The notes: generated by a model not told the origin, from the letters alone. 64,000 bases of DNA from Nannochloris sp. 'desiccata' (GCA_019044685.2 JAGTXX020000016.1:186001-250000); one strand, 5' to 3'; positions 9,503 through 21,054 are shown, counted from the stretch's first letter. Made by a program: numbers and translations.

Positions 9503-12500
9503 ATGAAACTAAGCAATATCCTTGGACTAGCATTACTGGCCCTCGCAGGTAATCTCAAAACTAAAACGTTTTGAAAAAATTTCACAACCTTGGCACACTC
9601 ATGCAACAATGCATCAGCACAGCTGCACTTACATAACCTTTAACCTCCCAATATATTCAGTATTTAATATTAGACAAGTAAGAGTAAACGTGAGCCACTA
9701 ACTTCCCCCCCTTTAATAATTTCAGGTTTTGCTGCTGCCGACTTGAGCCAAGCCGGTGGGGCCGGGCATAGCTTGATTTTTAGAGATCATGGAGTGGTTA
9801 TTGAGAACTTCTCAGGTCAGTAAATAGATTTTATTGAAGTTATATCAAGCTGAATGGAAATGATCGTCATTCTCCTTCTAAATTCGTTTTCAAAAGATCA
9901 ATCTTTACCATCACCGTCGACGAAAAAACAACATAATTTCTCCTTTTTGTAAACCTACTACAGACCTCGCTCCTGATGCATTTACATTCGAAGCATGGCT
10001 ACGCACGTCCGACAATTGCCATCGGTCTGCTATATTCTCGTATGCTAACAGAGTTGATGACCCTATGGCAGATGAAGCAACAAGAACAGCGGCAGCCAAT
10101 GCCTTTGTTATTTTTGATCAGAAGAAAGTAGTAGCTTGCCACGATTTTGAATACATGTGAGGAAGTCTTTATTTATGAATAAATTCGTTGATAACTACCG
10201 TAGTATTATTATACCGGTAGATTATAATGCAGTACAATTCTACCTAATTTTAAGTTTATATTCCCTCAAATTTTTATTTTACTTTCTTTCTTTCCTTCCT
10301 CAGTGATTTATGGCCAGACCCTCAAAGCAAGAGTTGCTACGCTGCCTTCAATGCCAATCCTGTCAACGTACTCCCCAGCATCGTTGAAAACGACGGCACG
10401 TGGCATCATCTCGCAGTCACATGGACAGCAGCCAACGATGGCTTCACAAAAGTTTATGTCGACGGTCTCCTCAGAGCAGAAGCTGGCACAGGAAAGACCG
10501 GCCCTCTAAAACCAGGTGGCGCGCTTATGCTTGGTGCCGAGCAAGATTGTTATGGAGGGTGTACTGACCGGGGTCAAGGGTTTTATGGTGAAATGGATGA
10601 GGTGAGAATCTGGAGGGTAGCTCGTTCCCAACAAGATATCTTAAATTTTATGAGAAATAGTGAAAAGTCTCTTGAAAGGCATCCAGATTTAGCTGCCTAT
10701 TGGCGGTTTAATGACCCGGAAGGAAATGGAATTTCTAAAGGGACGGTGGTAGCGAAAGATTACAGCGGTAGGGGCAATGATTTGCATTTAATTCAGCTTC
10801 CAACAGCCTCGTCTCAGCAACTTGTCTCGGCCGGCACCGCTGGCGGCACCCCCGGCAGTTTTAAGACCCTAGATAACGTTGGAGTTTTATCATTTCATAA
10901 CAATTATGCTATGAATCAAGGTATACTGAATATGCCTCAAGGAGATCTTTCTATTGAATTCTGGGCTCGAACGCCTGCCTATAACGCCTCAACTGCCCAG
11001 CCAGATGTCTTTACAGAATTCTTAAATTATGCTGCTGTGAGCTCAGAAACAGCCACGGATGCTGTGTTTCTCGACGATGCTATATTGATTGAGAAATATT
11101 CTACAGAATATAGAGGCAAATCAGAACTAAATTACCAGAATTTCGAAACGAGAGGCTCGGTGAGTGTTCATATAAATTCTAATAGACAAGGGATGGGCCA
11201 GAGCAACGAGAATTGGGTAGACTTTGCTGTGCACTGGGTAGATGCATCCTGGCATCACGTGGCGTTTACATGGTCTCAATCTACAGGTGAAGTGAGCCTG
11301 TATTTTGATGGAAGGCCTCAAACTGCGTTTTGGCGATCAAACGCGGGTGCAGTCGAAGTGAAAAATCCTTTCAACGGTGTTGCTAAAAATATTGCTGCTG
11401 GTAGCACTCGTTCTTCATTTGGATCTCTGGTGTTGGGTAATAAACAAGAGAGCTTTGGAGGTGGATTCTCGCCTCAGTATGCGATGACTGGAGATATGGC
11501 AAATTTAAGAATTTGGAATAAAGTTTTATCCGAACAAGAAATCTTGACTGGTATGTTTACCAGCACCAGTTTGGATTCTTCTTCTTCAAGCTCTTCTGGT
11601 TTGGCCTTGTCGTATCATTTTGACCCATCCAATGTGCAAGTACATTCAGAATCTGGTACTGGAATCGTAACAGACACATACAGTACGTTCAATAATGATC
11701 TCTATTTGGGGGCGGATGCTCCTTTATGGACCTACTCAACTGCCCCCTTGGCTCTCCCTACTGGTGCTCCCGTGTCTGTACCCACCCCTGGATCTGCTGG
11801 CCATGCATTTTACCTATCAGACCAACAAGTTTTAATTCATAAAAACTTTCAAAATTTTCCATCCGATGAAGTGACCGTTGAATTTTGGATGCTGAGTACA
11901 GACACTTGCAGAAAAGGAACCCCATTTTCGTATGCTACAGGTACGTAACAGACCTGCGTAAAGAGTAATCTCTACGTGACTATATATATTTTTAAATAAT
12001 GCATATCAATCAATAGCTATATATCACCCTTTACTTTATTCCAATATATTATTGATTACCAAAACAGAACACTTCCCACCTGCCGTGTTTTAATTAAAAA
12101 TTCAGGTAGTTACGGTCAAGGTGACAACTCGTTATTAATCTTCGATTACAACGACTGGGGTGTGTCTGTGATGGAAGATGAAGGTACGTTCTTGGATCAT
12201 ACAAGTGGTATTGCTAGCACGGATGGCAAATGGACCCATGTGGCGATGACGTGGCAGTCACATGACGGTGCTACGGTATTGTACATTAATGGAAGAGAAG
12301 TATGGACAGTAACACGTGGAAGGGGCCAGCATATACCTAGTGGAGGAACTCTCGTGCTGGGTAGAGAACAGGATGTCGAGGGAGGGGGTTTTGATTCAGG
12401 TCGAGGAGCGGTTGGACCTGTGCAAACTACACAGAATCAAGAGTATGGAGCTCAAGATTTCTTTGGTTTAATTGATGAAATGAGGATTTGGAAGAAAGCA

Positions 12501-13361
12501 CGAACTCAAGAACAGATTGCTGCTTCAATGAGATCTAATTTAGCTAGCAAAGGTGATCAAGGCGGCAAGGGAAAAGGTGGTCGCCGTGGGGGAGGTAAAG
12601 GAAAAGGTGGCAGTGTATCGCCTATTAATCCTTCTAATCCTGATTTAGTAGCCTATTGGACGTTCGATGAAGGCAAAGGCTATACAGTACGGGATATGAC
12701 TGGTCACGGCCATGATTTATTGGCAACTCAGCCACCTCGGTGGGAAGTCGTTCGCTTTTTTGCCGTGTGTGGCAATGGCGTCTTAGAAGGCCTTGAGGAA
12801 TGTGATACTGGCAATGTTGGGAAGGGCACTGGCTGCACTACTACGTGTGAGATTGAAGGCGGGTGGGAGTGTACTGAAACCAGTCCTTCAAAATGTTGGC
12901 GAGTGGATGGTACTGGCGGAGGGGGTGGTTTCGTCCCCGGTCCCGCCCCTAGCCCTGGTGGAGGCAGTTCTGACCATTCAAGTACATCCCACCACAAAAG
13001 ATCAGTAGCAAAGGCTGTTTTAGCTACCTTTACCAGTATTGCTATCTCAGTCACCGTTGTTGTGGCGGCAATTACTCAAAGGGAGGCGATTTATGATCGA
13101 TTGCCTATAATAGAGACTGCCGTAGGTAGTACTATCGGCGCTGTTGGCAATGGGGTTACGTATGCTGTTGGTTTGGTATCCCGTGGCCTGGGTAGATTGG
13201 GAGTTGGTGGTGGGAGAGGTGGTGGAGAGTATTCTTATGGAGGTGACCTAGATCCATTATTGGATGCCGGAAGTGGTTCACCGAGTTTCACAGCGAGTAT
13301 GCCTCCACCAGGACGTGGAGTGTATTCTCCGTTACCTGGACGGGCACCGCAGGGGCCTTAG
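9503..13361 (+). CDS. Membrane-anchored LamG/concanavalin-like repeat protein
   Basis: Five exons (9503-9548, 9726-9815, 9964-10156, 10304-11940, 12106-13361) join in frame to 1073 residues. The order is: signal peptide (residues 1-16); three LamG/pentraxin-like jelly-roll domains at roughly 20-225, 300-480 and 610-805, each with the WxHxAxTW and FxGxxDExRIW motifs of the Laminin_G_3 family; a cysteine-rich DUF4215-like module at 877-925 (CGNGVLEGLEECD); one transmembrane helix near 957-978; and a glycine/proline-rich cytoplasmic tail. It is probably a cell-surface glycan-binding protein. Ligand and signalling role are unknown. A PL14 lyase gene follows tail to tail. Confidence 0.85.
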
Positions 13362-13539
13362 AAAGAAAGAAAGAATACTGCCGGTATTTCTAGTTGTGTA
13401 GAATAATAATAGAAAATTATCTAGTTGTTTTTCTAATTGTTTTTTTTTCCTAAAGCACTTTGGCATCTCGTGTGGTGCTTTCTTTCTTTCTTTCTTTTTA
13501 TCTCTGTGCTATAATTTGATGAATGTACATCTCTTCTTT

Positions 13540-14646
13540 TTACAAATCGGCTGCATTTAGATCTGCAGGTGCACTAAACTTAAAATATTTAAACAATGCA
13601 TAGGTCTTTTGATCAGTCGACCAGGTCTTGTCACCGCCACCAAAAAAAGTTGCAAACAAGACACTTGTAATTTGCACCTTATTCGATAAGCCCCGCCACC
13701 GCACCCCTTTTGTCGTTCTAGTCTCTCCATTCAGTGTTAAGCTAATCCATCCGTTGGCTAATCCGGGGGTATTCATCGCTACAACCATGGTTATTTCATT
13801 CCATTCTCCAGCCTTCAAAATTAAACCGCCATCTATTTTACAAAACACATCATCTCCAGTAGAGCCTGTATCTGAAGCGACGCGTTTATAGTCAGAACCT
13901 TGTGTACCCCATGTAGACCACCGTAGAGGAATGAAACCAGCTTGCAGTGGTATATAGGTATAGCCAATAGCACGCCCCCCTTCCCTCCACATCATTCGAA
14001 GAGAGCCCGCTCCCCATTGCCAATCAGATCCAGTGGCGCAATTATTTGTCCCTGGAGAATCTGAGATACAGAAACCTGGTAATTTGCCACCACGTTTCCA
14101 TGGAAAATTTTCTGGGAAGTAGACAGAGTAGCTTAGAACTGCAGAGTCTGCAGGGAGGGCTTTGCGGGGATTTGATTTAAAGTCGGCTCCGTTGGCTGAA
14201 CCCCATTTTCCCGGTTTATAGTCCACACGGAGGTTTTGTTCACTAGAATCGTAGGCGATAGGCTGTGTTTTGGTGTTGGTTGAGATATACCACGGGTCAG
14301 TCTTGGTAGCTAGGTCAGGGGTGGGTAGAGGTTCTGCTGGTGGCAATTTAACGCCCCTGCGGCAGCGAGGGCAATCTGAAACACAGGGCCCTGTATCTAG
14401 AGCGTCGTTGTATGAATTGTTTAAAGCGATGGATATTCCAATGATACCAGCAATGATGAGGAAGATCACGGTTAGGATAACGCCGCATTTTAGTTTTGCT
14501 GGGGTGCAGCGCCGGGATGAATTTTTGATTGAAGAATTGTTGTTAGATAAAGAGGTCATAGGCGTTACTGATTGGGAGAGCTCTCCGCCTTGGGAACGGA
14601 GAGGAAGATTTTCCTGCTCCGTTTCGAAAGGTTTCCACAGTTTCAT
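13540..14646 (-). CDS. Type II membrane-anchored PL14-like polysaccharide lyase
   Basis: Single exon, 368 residues, from the first true ATG (14646; the frame upstream lacks ATG). A polar N-terminus is followed by a hydrophobic anchor (residues 54-75) and no cleavage site, so the enzyme should face the lumen or exterior. A short Cys-Pro-rich linker leads into a domain like polysaccharide lyase family 14 (glucuronan/alginate lyases): RVDYKPGKWGS, a KLPGF block, WQWGAGSLRMMWREGG, an aromatic YTYIPL strand and a late GEWNEI strand. PL14 enzymes cleave uronic-acid polymers by beta-elimination; the substrate here is not deducible. It may act in wall remodelling next to the LamG protein. Confidence 0.75.
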   Translation of the reverse strand: MKLWKPFETEQENLPLRSQGGELSQSVTPMTSLSNNNSSIKNSSRRCTPAKLKCGVILTVIFLIIAGIIGISIALNNSYNDALDTGPCVSDCPRCRRGVKLPPAEPLPTPDLATKTDPWYISTNTKTQPIAYDSSEQNLRVDYKPGKWGSANGADFKSNPRKALPADSAVLSYSVYFPENFPWKRGGKLPGFCISDSPGTNNCATGSDWQWGAGSLRMMWREGGRAIGYTYIPLQAGFIPLRWSTWGTQGSDYKRVASDTGSTGDDVFCKIDGGLILKAGEWNEITMVVAMNTPGLANGWISLTLNGETRTTKGVRWRGLSNKVQITSVLFATFFGGGDKTWSTDQKTYALFKYFKFSAPADLNAADL

Positions 14647-14906
14647 TGGTAGCAAATATTTTAAATTGAGCAAATTGAGTTAATGTTTCAAAATGTAGTG
14701 TCACAGACAACGTCATGTTCAGTCACGATGATGAAGGAATTGGCCATATTGTTATCAAACGAAAAGCATACCGTTTCCATAATATTATTACACAACTCAA
14801 GATGGCGAGTTCCGTTCTCTTCTTTTAAAAAAACTTGCCAACCAACCCCCACTGGCGACGCCACAGTGAGGCTCAAGAGAGAACAACTGAACCCCATCCG
14901 CCGTTC

Positions 14907-16507
14907 CTATATTCTCCTCAGCTTAGCTTCCATCGCTTCAACAGCCTTCTTTCGTTCAATGCTTGCTAGCTCATGGGCAGCACGTCGAGTACATTGAAGC
15001 TCTTTCCGGCGAGCCAACAACCGTGCTGCTCTTGCTCCCTCTTCTTCCAGCTTCTCCGCTGCCTGATACTGACGGTAGGCCTCCCTGCGTTTAGCTTCTT
15101 CCACAGCTTCAGCTTTATCTGCCATCTCCAAGCGGTGCTGCAAGGCCTTGAGAGCTGCTTCTGCTTCCCGCTGCGCCTGCTGTGCTTCAATTTTCTCTTC
15201 TTTGGTCTTTGTTTTTCTCAAAGCAGCTGATTTAACCTCTTCTTCACGCCTCTTTGCTTCTTCTGCAGCCCTTTGTCTGTGCATTTCTCTCGCTTGTTCA
15301 AGTCTTTGTTGTTCTGCTTCCTGTTGTGCCCGGAGCTGTTCCTTTGCTGCCCTGCGAGCCTCGCTTTCTGCTTGTCTCGCAGCATATTCTTCAGCTTTTC
15401 TCCTCGCTTCTTCTGCAGCTGCGGTTTTTGCAGCAGCAATGCGTCTCTCAGCTAGAGCTCTAGCCTGTGCACTGGCTTCTGCCTTCTCCCGGTGGCGTAA
15501 TAATTTCAACTCTTCGTTCTTTCGATCTCTCTCTTCCAGTTCTCTACGACGTCTTTCAGCCTCTTCACGCTGTTCTCTAGCTATTCTATCAGCTTCTTGC
15601 TTCGCATGAAGTGCTTTTAATCTTCTACTGGCCTCTTTCCTCTTTCTTTCCTCATCCAACCTCTCTGCTGCAAGTCGTTCGGCTTCTGCAGCAGCAGCTT
15701 CTCTTCTTCGCCTGTCTTCCTCTGCTTCTTTGGCCTTTTGCAGCTTCATTTCATCTTCCAATTTTTTGGCCAGTTCTTTTTCCCTGCGTTGCCGTTGCTG
15801 TTCCTCTGCTGCAGCCTTGGCTGCCCGCTCTCTCGCCTCTGTGCGCTCTTGTAATTCTCTCACTTTTGCTTCGGCCTTGAGCTGCAGATCTCTACGTGCT
15901 GCTTCAAAAGATTTGACTTGTTCAAGTTCTCTCTCCTGCTTGCGTTTCATGACTTCTACCCTCCTCGCCTCTCTTTCAACTAGCAAACCGTCTTCAGCAT
16001 TCTCGTCTTCGCTAGGATGTCTCGCAGCTCGCTGTTTACGAGCTTTCTCTGCCCTTTCACTGGCGTCAAGTCTCTTTTTCTCTTCAAATAACTCCTCAAA
16101 GCGACCTTGACGCGCTGTTTCGTGGTGCTCATACTCTAGTTTTGCAAGGTCGTGACGGCGGTGTTTATTAAGAAAATGGTCATAATCCAGATACTTTAGA
16201 CTTGTAGGATCTATTCCGAGTCGAAGGCACGCTTCAATAGATTTAGGGCTTGTTGGAAGCAGTTTCCCTGTGTAATAAGGGTCTGATGCGAAGTCCTGGA
16301 GATCGGCAATGCCGACTTTAGGGCGAGGTCCATTAGAGGCAACAGCTGCGGCGGCCTGCGCAGAGGAAAAAAAGACAAAATATAAAATCAAGGTACTGAA
16401 TTGATTGAATTCGTCCATTAGAGCCAATATCATTTATTCACCTTTAAGGATTCTAGAGTTCTAATCCACTGGTGCACTGGGAGGGCATTGTTTGTCTGGC
16501 CAGCCAT
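14907..16507 (-). CDS. CCDC177-like coiled-coil protein
   Basis: Two exons: 16442-16507 (22 residues, starting MAGQTNNALP) and 14907-16355, with an 86-nt GT-AG intron in phase 0; 504 residues. The N-terminal block with DPYYTGKLLPTSPKSIEACL resembles the TSPRSLEAC motif of vertebrate CCDC177 and related algal and protist proteins. The remaining ~400 residues are a long, highly charged Glu/Lys/Arg/Ala single helix or coiled coil. Many relatives belong to flagellar or centrosomal proteomes, so a cytoskeletal role is plausible but inferred. Confidence 0.7.
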
Positions 16508-16783
16508 TTGGAAGAGGTGATTTCAAACCTTTGACCGTTCGTAGATTATGGTTGAGCTATCCAATTTGGCTAATTTAGACCTCATTTATGACACGTAAAA
16601 TGGTATGGAATGTTTCATAAGGCAATAGATGCTTATAAAAAGGATTGAGGGAGCTCTCTATGCTGTCCAAGTTGTGCTTGAACTCTTCTGGTCTGTTGTT
16701 TCCTGCCACAAAATCCGTTTTTAATATCTGATTAGCAAAACTTTATCAGCCTGTCAACCATAACTTAGTTTTCTTAAAACCGA
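16508..16783. promoter_or_regulatory. Shared upstream region of the CCDC177-like gene and LPA1
   Basis: 276 bp between divergent starts. A TATA box (tataaaa, 16634-16640) in plus orientation lies about 145 bp before the LPA1 ATG and is the likely core promoter of that gene. Confidence 0.5.
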
Positions 16784-18241
16784 ATGCGTCTCTGTGCAGG
16801 GCTGACTGGCCCATCAGCCTTGGCTGCCAAGCCAACATTGATCACCACAATTTCATCTAGAAATCGTGCAAACTTTAGAACACTATCTAAACGTTCCATC
16901 GCTTCTGTGAAGCAACATATTGTCTCATCTACCACCGGTCGTCCGTCCATTGTGGCCGCTGCTGGTGATGCTACCACCAACTCTCCTCCTGCCACGGCCA
17001 CCGCATGTGTCGAAACTGGCCTGAAACAATTTGAACAAGGCGACGCTCAGGGCGCATTAAAGCTCTTCCAACGTGCTTTAGAACTCAATCCCAACGACGA
17101 TGAAGCGCGTGCTGCTCTATACAACTCTGCATGTGCTTTCACTAAACTCAAACGGTGGGATGAGGCCGCTAATGCTGTGATCTCTGCAGTAAACGACCGG
17201 AATTTAAAACTGGCTGTAGCTCTCCGAGACCCTGATTTAGCCCAACTTCGGGAACGCCGTGAATGGACTGCTGCTTTAGGCCGTGTCACTGGAGGTATCT
17301 CAAATAATTCGTATGTAAAATTAAGAGCGGAAGCGAAAGCCCCGCTCCGTCTTCCTCGTATCTTTCTTTTTAGTGGCTTAGCTGCTGGAGCTGGTCTTGG
17401 TCTTTTGATTATTACTGCCCGTCTTGTAGCTGCTACACGTGGTGGAGATGGCGCTCCTGATCTTCAAGAATCTATACAAAATTTTGCTATTAATAGCGGT
17501 GCCCTGGCGCTGTTTATTTTTTTATTACTTCGAGATTTTAAAGGTCAAGGCAAAGATCAAATTATCGTTGAACGGGAGGAAAAACTTGCAACTTTACAAG
17601 TTAATTTGGGCCCTGGACGGACCGTCCCTTTGGCTGCATTTCGAGGTAGCACTCGTCCCATCATTTTAACAGGAAGCAAAGGTCAAATTAATAAAGCCCT
17701 CGCTTCTGCTGAACCTTTTAGACAAGATTTGCGATTACGTGGCATTTCTCTGGTTCCGGTGGTGTTTAGTGAAGAGGACCCTGGTGAGAAACTACGAAGG
17801 TTAAAAGTAGAGTTGGCTGCTGAAAATTTAGTTGGAGGTATCAGTGACTCTTCTTTGTCGTCAGCGTCGTCTTCTCAGCCTCAAGGCTTTGCATCTACGA
17901 ACACTTCTACTGCTGCTTCCACCGCATCTAAATTATCCAAATCTGGCGTCACAAATAATGAAACTGACAAGGAAGTTGGGTCTCTTGGCCAGGTCCCGAA
18001 AGAAGATCGTCGCTGGCAATTAAAACCGTCGAATCTTGAAGAATGGTCAGAATGGGTAGCTGAACAAACAAAATCTGCTGGAATTACCTCTCCCGGTGAT
18101 AATTACTACGTTCAGGTACAGATGGATGGCAGTGTCAGGGCCAGTGGGGCTGGTATTCCTCCTTGGAAGAAATTTTTAGATGATATTCCGCCACTCGATG
18201 ATGTGAGGACGAAATTTACAGATGGAGGGAATATCATATAG
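16784..18241 (+). CDS. LPA1: LPA1-like photosystem II assembly factor
   Basis: Single exon, 485 residues. LPA1 is a thylakoid membrane protein that helps fold and insert the D1 subunit during photosystem II assembly. The N-terminal 60 residues are Ser/Thr/Arg-rich and lack acidic residues, like a chloroplast transit peptide, without an obvious ER signal. A TPR segment (77-140) with the ALELNPNDDEA repeat is followed by two membrane helices (191-213 and 234-250). The conserved C-terminus reads VRASGAGIPPWKKFLDD then PPLDDVRTKF, close to Arabidopsis LPA1 (At1g02910). This is the best evidence in the window for a photosynthetic host. Confidence 0.88.
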   Translation: MRLCAGLTGPSALAAKPTLITTISSRNRANFRTLSKRSIASVKQHIVSSTTGRPSIVAAAGDATTNSPPATATACVETGLKQFEQGDAQGALKLFQRALELNPNDDEARAALYNSACAFTKLKRWDEAANAVISAVNDRNLKLAVALRDPDLAQLRERREWTAALGRVTGGISNNSYVKLRAEAKAPLRLPRIFLFSGLAAGAGLGLLIITARLVAATRGGDGAPDLQESIQNFAINSGALALFIFLLLRDFKGQGKDQIIVEREEKLATLQVNLGPGRTVPLAAFRGSTRPIILTGSKGQINKALASAEPFRQDLRLRGISLVPVVFSEEDPGEKLRRLKVELAAENLVGGISDSSLSSASSSQPQGFASTNTSTAASTASKLSKSGVTNNETDKEVGSLGQVPKEDRRWQLKPSNLEEWSEWVAEQTKSAGITSPGDNYYVQVQMDGSVRASGAGIPPWKKFLDDIPPLDDVRTKFTDGGNII

Positions 18242-18565
18242 CGGTCGTAGCAAAATTATCTAAAACATTTGGTGTATCTACCAATTTTGGGGTTTCATAT
18301 AATATAAGAGAAGTGAGAGATTTTTAGGGCGGATGGAAGAGAGAATAGATATTGGATAGTTAGTTAGCGGTAGATATATTGAGGTGATATCAAGGGTATT
18401 ATTGTAGATAGAAACGCAGTAAGAACAATGTGTAATTTTGTGGATTTAAATTGATTTTTATTCGAGTGGCATCGTCTTTTAGTGTTTTCTTTTCCTCTTT
18501 TTAATTTTATTTTCGTTGCTTCTGTGTTCTGTTTTTACAAGACGTAACTGTATACGATGAATTTC
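18242..18565. other. Convergent 3' region of LPA1 and CPSF30
   Basis: 324 bp of AT-rich sequence between convergent stops. A TGTAA motif (within aatgtgtaatt, near 18428) could be the green-algal-type polyadenylation signal of LPA1. No gene seen. Confidence 0.4.
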
Positions 18566-19309
18566 TTAGAATCCATACCGTAAATCACGCTGTCCTACAG
18601 CAGCTAACAGTGAATTATCAACCTGCCCTCCAGGCAAAGCCAACTGCGTGTCACCACCGCCATCTGCTGCGCTACCCAGCCGCAATGGTTTTCTTCGCTG
18701 ATCTGCCGGTAGAATGCCTTCATTCGCTTGATTCGCTACTATATTAATATTACGTAATTCCCTTGGTTTGCACGCTTCAAAGATCTCAGGATCAGGCGGG
18801 GGCCCGCCTTGACGAGTATGTTTAAATCGACAGGCGGGGCCGTAAATACAGAAGCCAAGTTTATACATATTGCATTCCTTGATTTCTTCAGTTGTGTGTT
18901 TATAAGGGCAATCTGGTTCTTTGCAAACACCAAACTTGAGTAAATTTCGACAGACTGGCATTTTTTCGGGATTGAATTCGTGGAGAAAGCCACAGGTGTC
19001 GCCCTTCATGCAAAGGCCTCGCAGCCAATATGTGCACACCGTCTAAAAGATGGGAGAGAGAAAGGACAGGGGATTACGTGGTTAGTAATGGAAAGAAAAG
19101 CTAGGTTTTAGTCAGTAGCACTATAGAAATAAACTTCTTGGATTCAAAAAGAGAGAAAACTGTATGAAACATACCTGTCTATAATTTCTAGGTTTAGCTT
19201 CCGCTCGCCCGCCGGGGCCGATGTTTACATTGCCAGAAGCGCCTTCAGCTGTGGAAGGTTGCTGTGCTTCTAAAGTTTTTTCGAAATCGAATTCAAAGTC
19301 TGCGTCCAT
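18566..19309 (-). CDS. CPSF30: CPSF30-like CCCH zinc-finger protein (plant type, short form)
   Basis: Two exons, 19175-19309 (45 residues) and 18566-19042, with a 132-nt GT-AG intron; 203 residues. CPSF30/Yth1 is the RNA-binding zinc-finger subunit of the pre-mRNA cleavage and polyadenylation factor. An acidic FEFDFEK N-terminus and an RNYRQTVC junction precede three CCCH fingers (CxWLRGLCMKGDTCGFLH type, then CKEPDCPYKH, then ECNMYKLGFC...CRFKH), followed by GGPPPDPE. This finger count and wording match Arabidopsis CPSF30, whereas the animal protein has five fingers. No YTH domain is present. Strong assignment. Confidence 0.92.
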
Positions 19310-19582
19310 TTTATTTTAAGAGCTATTTTTGTTTGCGTGGAGAACACTGAAGAGTTTTAATTTAAATCTAAATCAGTGTTGAAAAGCTCTAGAATGGTTT
19401 AGAAAATTATTCACAGGTATTAGACGCTTGAGCAAAATTTATTGAACACTAATGTATATGTTAACTTGGTGGAGACAGAATTACATAGGAACAGAAGCTT
19501 CTCTAACTTCGTGCAGAGTTTTGGTTCCTGGGTCTTCAAAGATTTCCATGAAAGCACGATAAGTATCTAATCTAAGCTTTAC

Positions 19583-19958
19583 CAGTGTTTCTGGCTCCGC
19601 AAATTTCTTGCGTGCGCCATGTATGAAGAACGCAAGAAAAAATGGGCGAAACACAAGAAAAAATAGAGGTTTGCGTGCGGAGCACGCAAAAAAATTTCGG
19701 GGCTATGCGTGCTGCAGAGTGGCGAAACACAAGAGATTTTGGGTCTTTGCGTGCACTGTTAATTCATTTTTTCATTGTAAAAACCATTAATTCTTATAGT
19801 TATGAGTAGTAACAACCCCAAGGGACCACTTTCCGCCTGGTTGAGCCAGCCTGGCAAAAAAAATATTGCTAACGCAAAAAATATTTGGGGCTTGAGTGAT
19901 GAAACACAAAGAAAGTGAGCCTGGCACGCAAAAAAAATTTAAGGCCCCAGAAACACTG
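19583..19958. mobile_element. hAT-type MITE with perfect 8-bp target duplication
   Basis: A 376-bp non-coding element. Both ends carry the 12-bp inverted repeat CAGTGTTTCTGG (19583-19594; reverse complement at 19947-19958), with imperfect extension inward to a GCGTGC motif. The flanking 8-mer agctttac is perfectly duplicated (19575-19582 and 19959-19966). CAGTG ends plus an 8-bp duplication are the hallmarks of the hAT superfamily. Inside are repeated gcgaaacacaaga and TTGCGTGC units. The intact duplication suggests a fairly recent insertion. Confidence 0.88.
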
Positions 19959-20181
19959 AGCTTTACCCACGTTTATTAGGATCTTGACATATTCACATTC
20001 CAGCACTATATGTGTTTCGACCTGGAACTAAGAAGTCATTATAGAAACTGATCTGAAATTGAGATCTTAGACATCTTTATTTCAACACACCTGCTTCTAG
20101 ATATTTCGAGGGATGGGATCCAAACATTAGAATCTACCATAATCACTGCTTTCTCCCTGCTTCCTGTCCATTTTACACCCC

Positions 20182-20351
20182 TCAAAAAATGTCACTATCG
20201 TCAGCTGCAGTGGCAAAATCGGCAAAGCGTTTTCGACTCTCTTTCCTTCTGCCACCCTCGTCAATCGCAACCAAATTTGGAATCATATCATAGAGAACAC
20301 CCCTGCGAATACTTTCTTCTGTCTTAGTATGCACCACCAACGTTGCGTCAT
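20182..20351 (-). other. Possible terminal exon of an unidentified minus-strand gene
   Basis: An open stretch of 55 codons plus stop is bounded at its 5' side by an AG (ctgag|AT) acceptor-like site. The peptide (LVVHTKTEESIRRG, then YDMIPNLVAIDEGG and a basic KESRKRF run ending DDSDIF) has ordinary protein composition. I do not recognise it and could not find upstream exons. It may be a real last exon or a relic. Confidence 0.35.
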
Positions 20352-20410
20352 CTCAGGTTATTTCAGCCACCGCCACAGCTCATCCTTGTCATTGTATTTA
20401 TTTCTTCAAA

Positions 20411-20569
20411 ATGGATGGAATACTGCCACCAGAACTTTCTAGGTGGGAATTGGAAAAGTGTACAAATCAAGTTCTGTTACACCTTGTTGCAAAAGAATTT
20501 CCTGAGGGAATACATACTATTTGTATAGAGAAGTGGGCCGAGAGTGGTTTTCTCACGACGTCTTGCTGA
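20411..20569 (+). other. Short unidentified open frame, divergent from the preceding fragment
   Basis: A 52-codon frame beginning MDGILPPELSRWELEK, with balanced composition unlike the surrounding DNA. It may be a first exon; several GT sites near its end could be donors, and further coding-like scraps (VIVDPKDYKVLMVHKF near 20592-20646; TVGEIVEKHRKN near 20667-20703) follow in other frames. Either a small spliced gene with exons I cannot join or a decaying pseudogene. Confidence 0.3.
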
Positions 20570-21054
20570 GAAATAATTTACAGTGCTGAGTTATTGTAGA
20601 TCCAAAGGACTACAAAGTGTTGATGGTGCATAAGTTTTCTGGATGGCTTTAGGTGGTGCTACTACTGTAGGGGAGATTGTCGAGAAGCATCGAAAGAATT
20701 GTTGCTGAACTAGTTGAGGTCTGGTAGCGATGGCATCTGTCTTTCAATGAAGGTAGTAAGATGTTTTAGATAGTAAAGTTTCTTTAGAAGCTTGGATCGC
20801 CTATTGGACCAGTATTCCAAGTGCTGTGCCTAGTAAAGAGATGCCTCTGAAAGAATTCGAGTGGCGAAATCTTACGATTATCTTTTTTCAGTCTTTTTCG
20901 TTGCGTGTTTTTTGCCTAATTTTGTAGTATGATGATAGTATGAATCTTTGCTGTTGCTACAAGGCGTAAATAAAGCATATTTGTACAAAAAATCGCCAAA
21001 AAACGGATTTTTAACATTTTCGTCGGAGTGGTATCGGTTTCAATCGTCTTCCAG

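Noticed and set aside
14647..14673. N-terminal nine-codon extension of the PL14-like lyase
   Set aside because: The frame there opens with TTG, not ATG; the first true ATG is at 14646.
15148..15880. Several plus-strand Ser/Ala/Leu/Cys-rich frames up to 153 codons
   Set aside because: They are complementary shadows of the Glu/Lys/Ala-rich coiled coil encoded on the minus strand.
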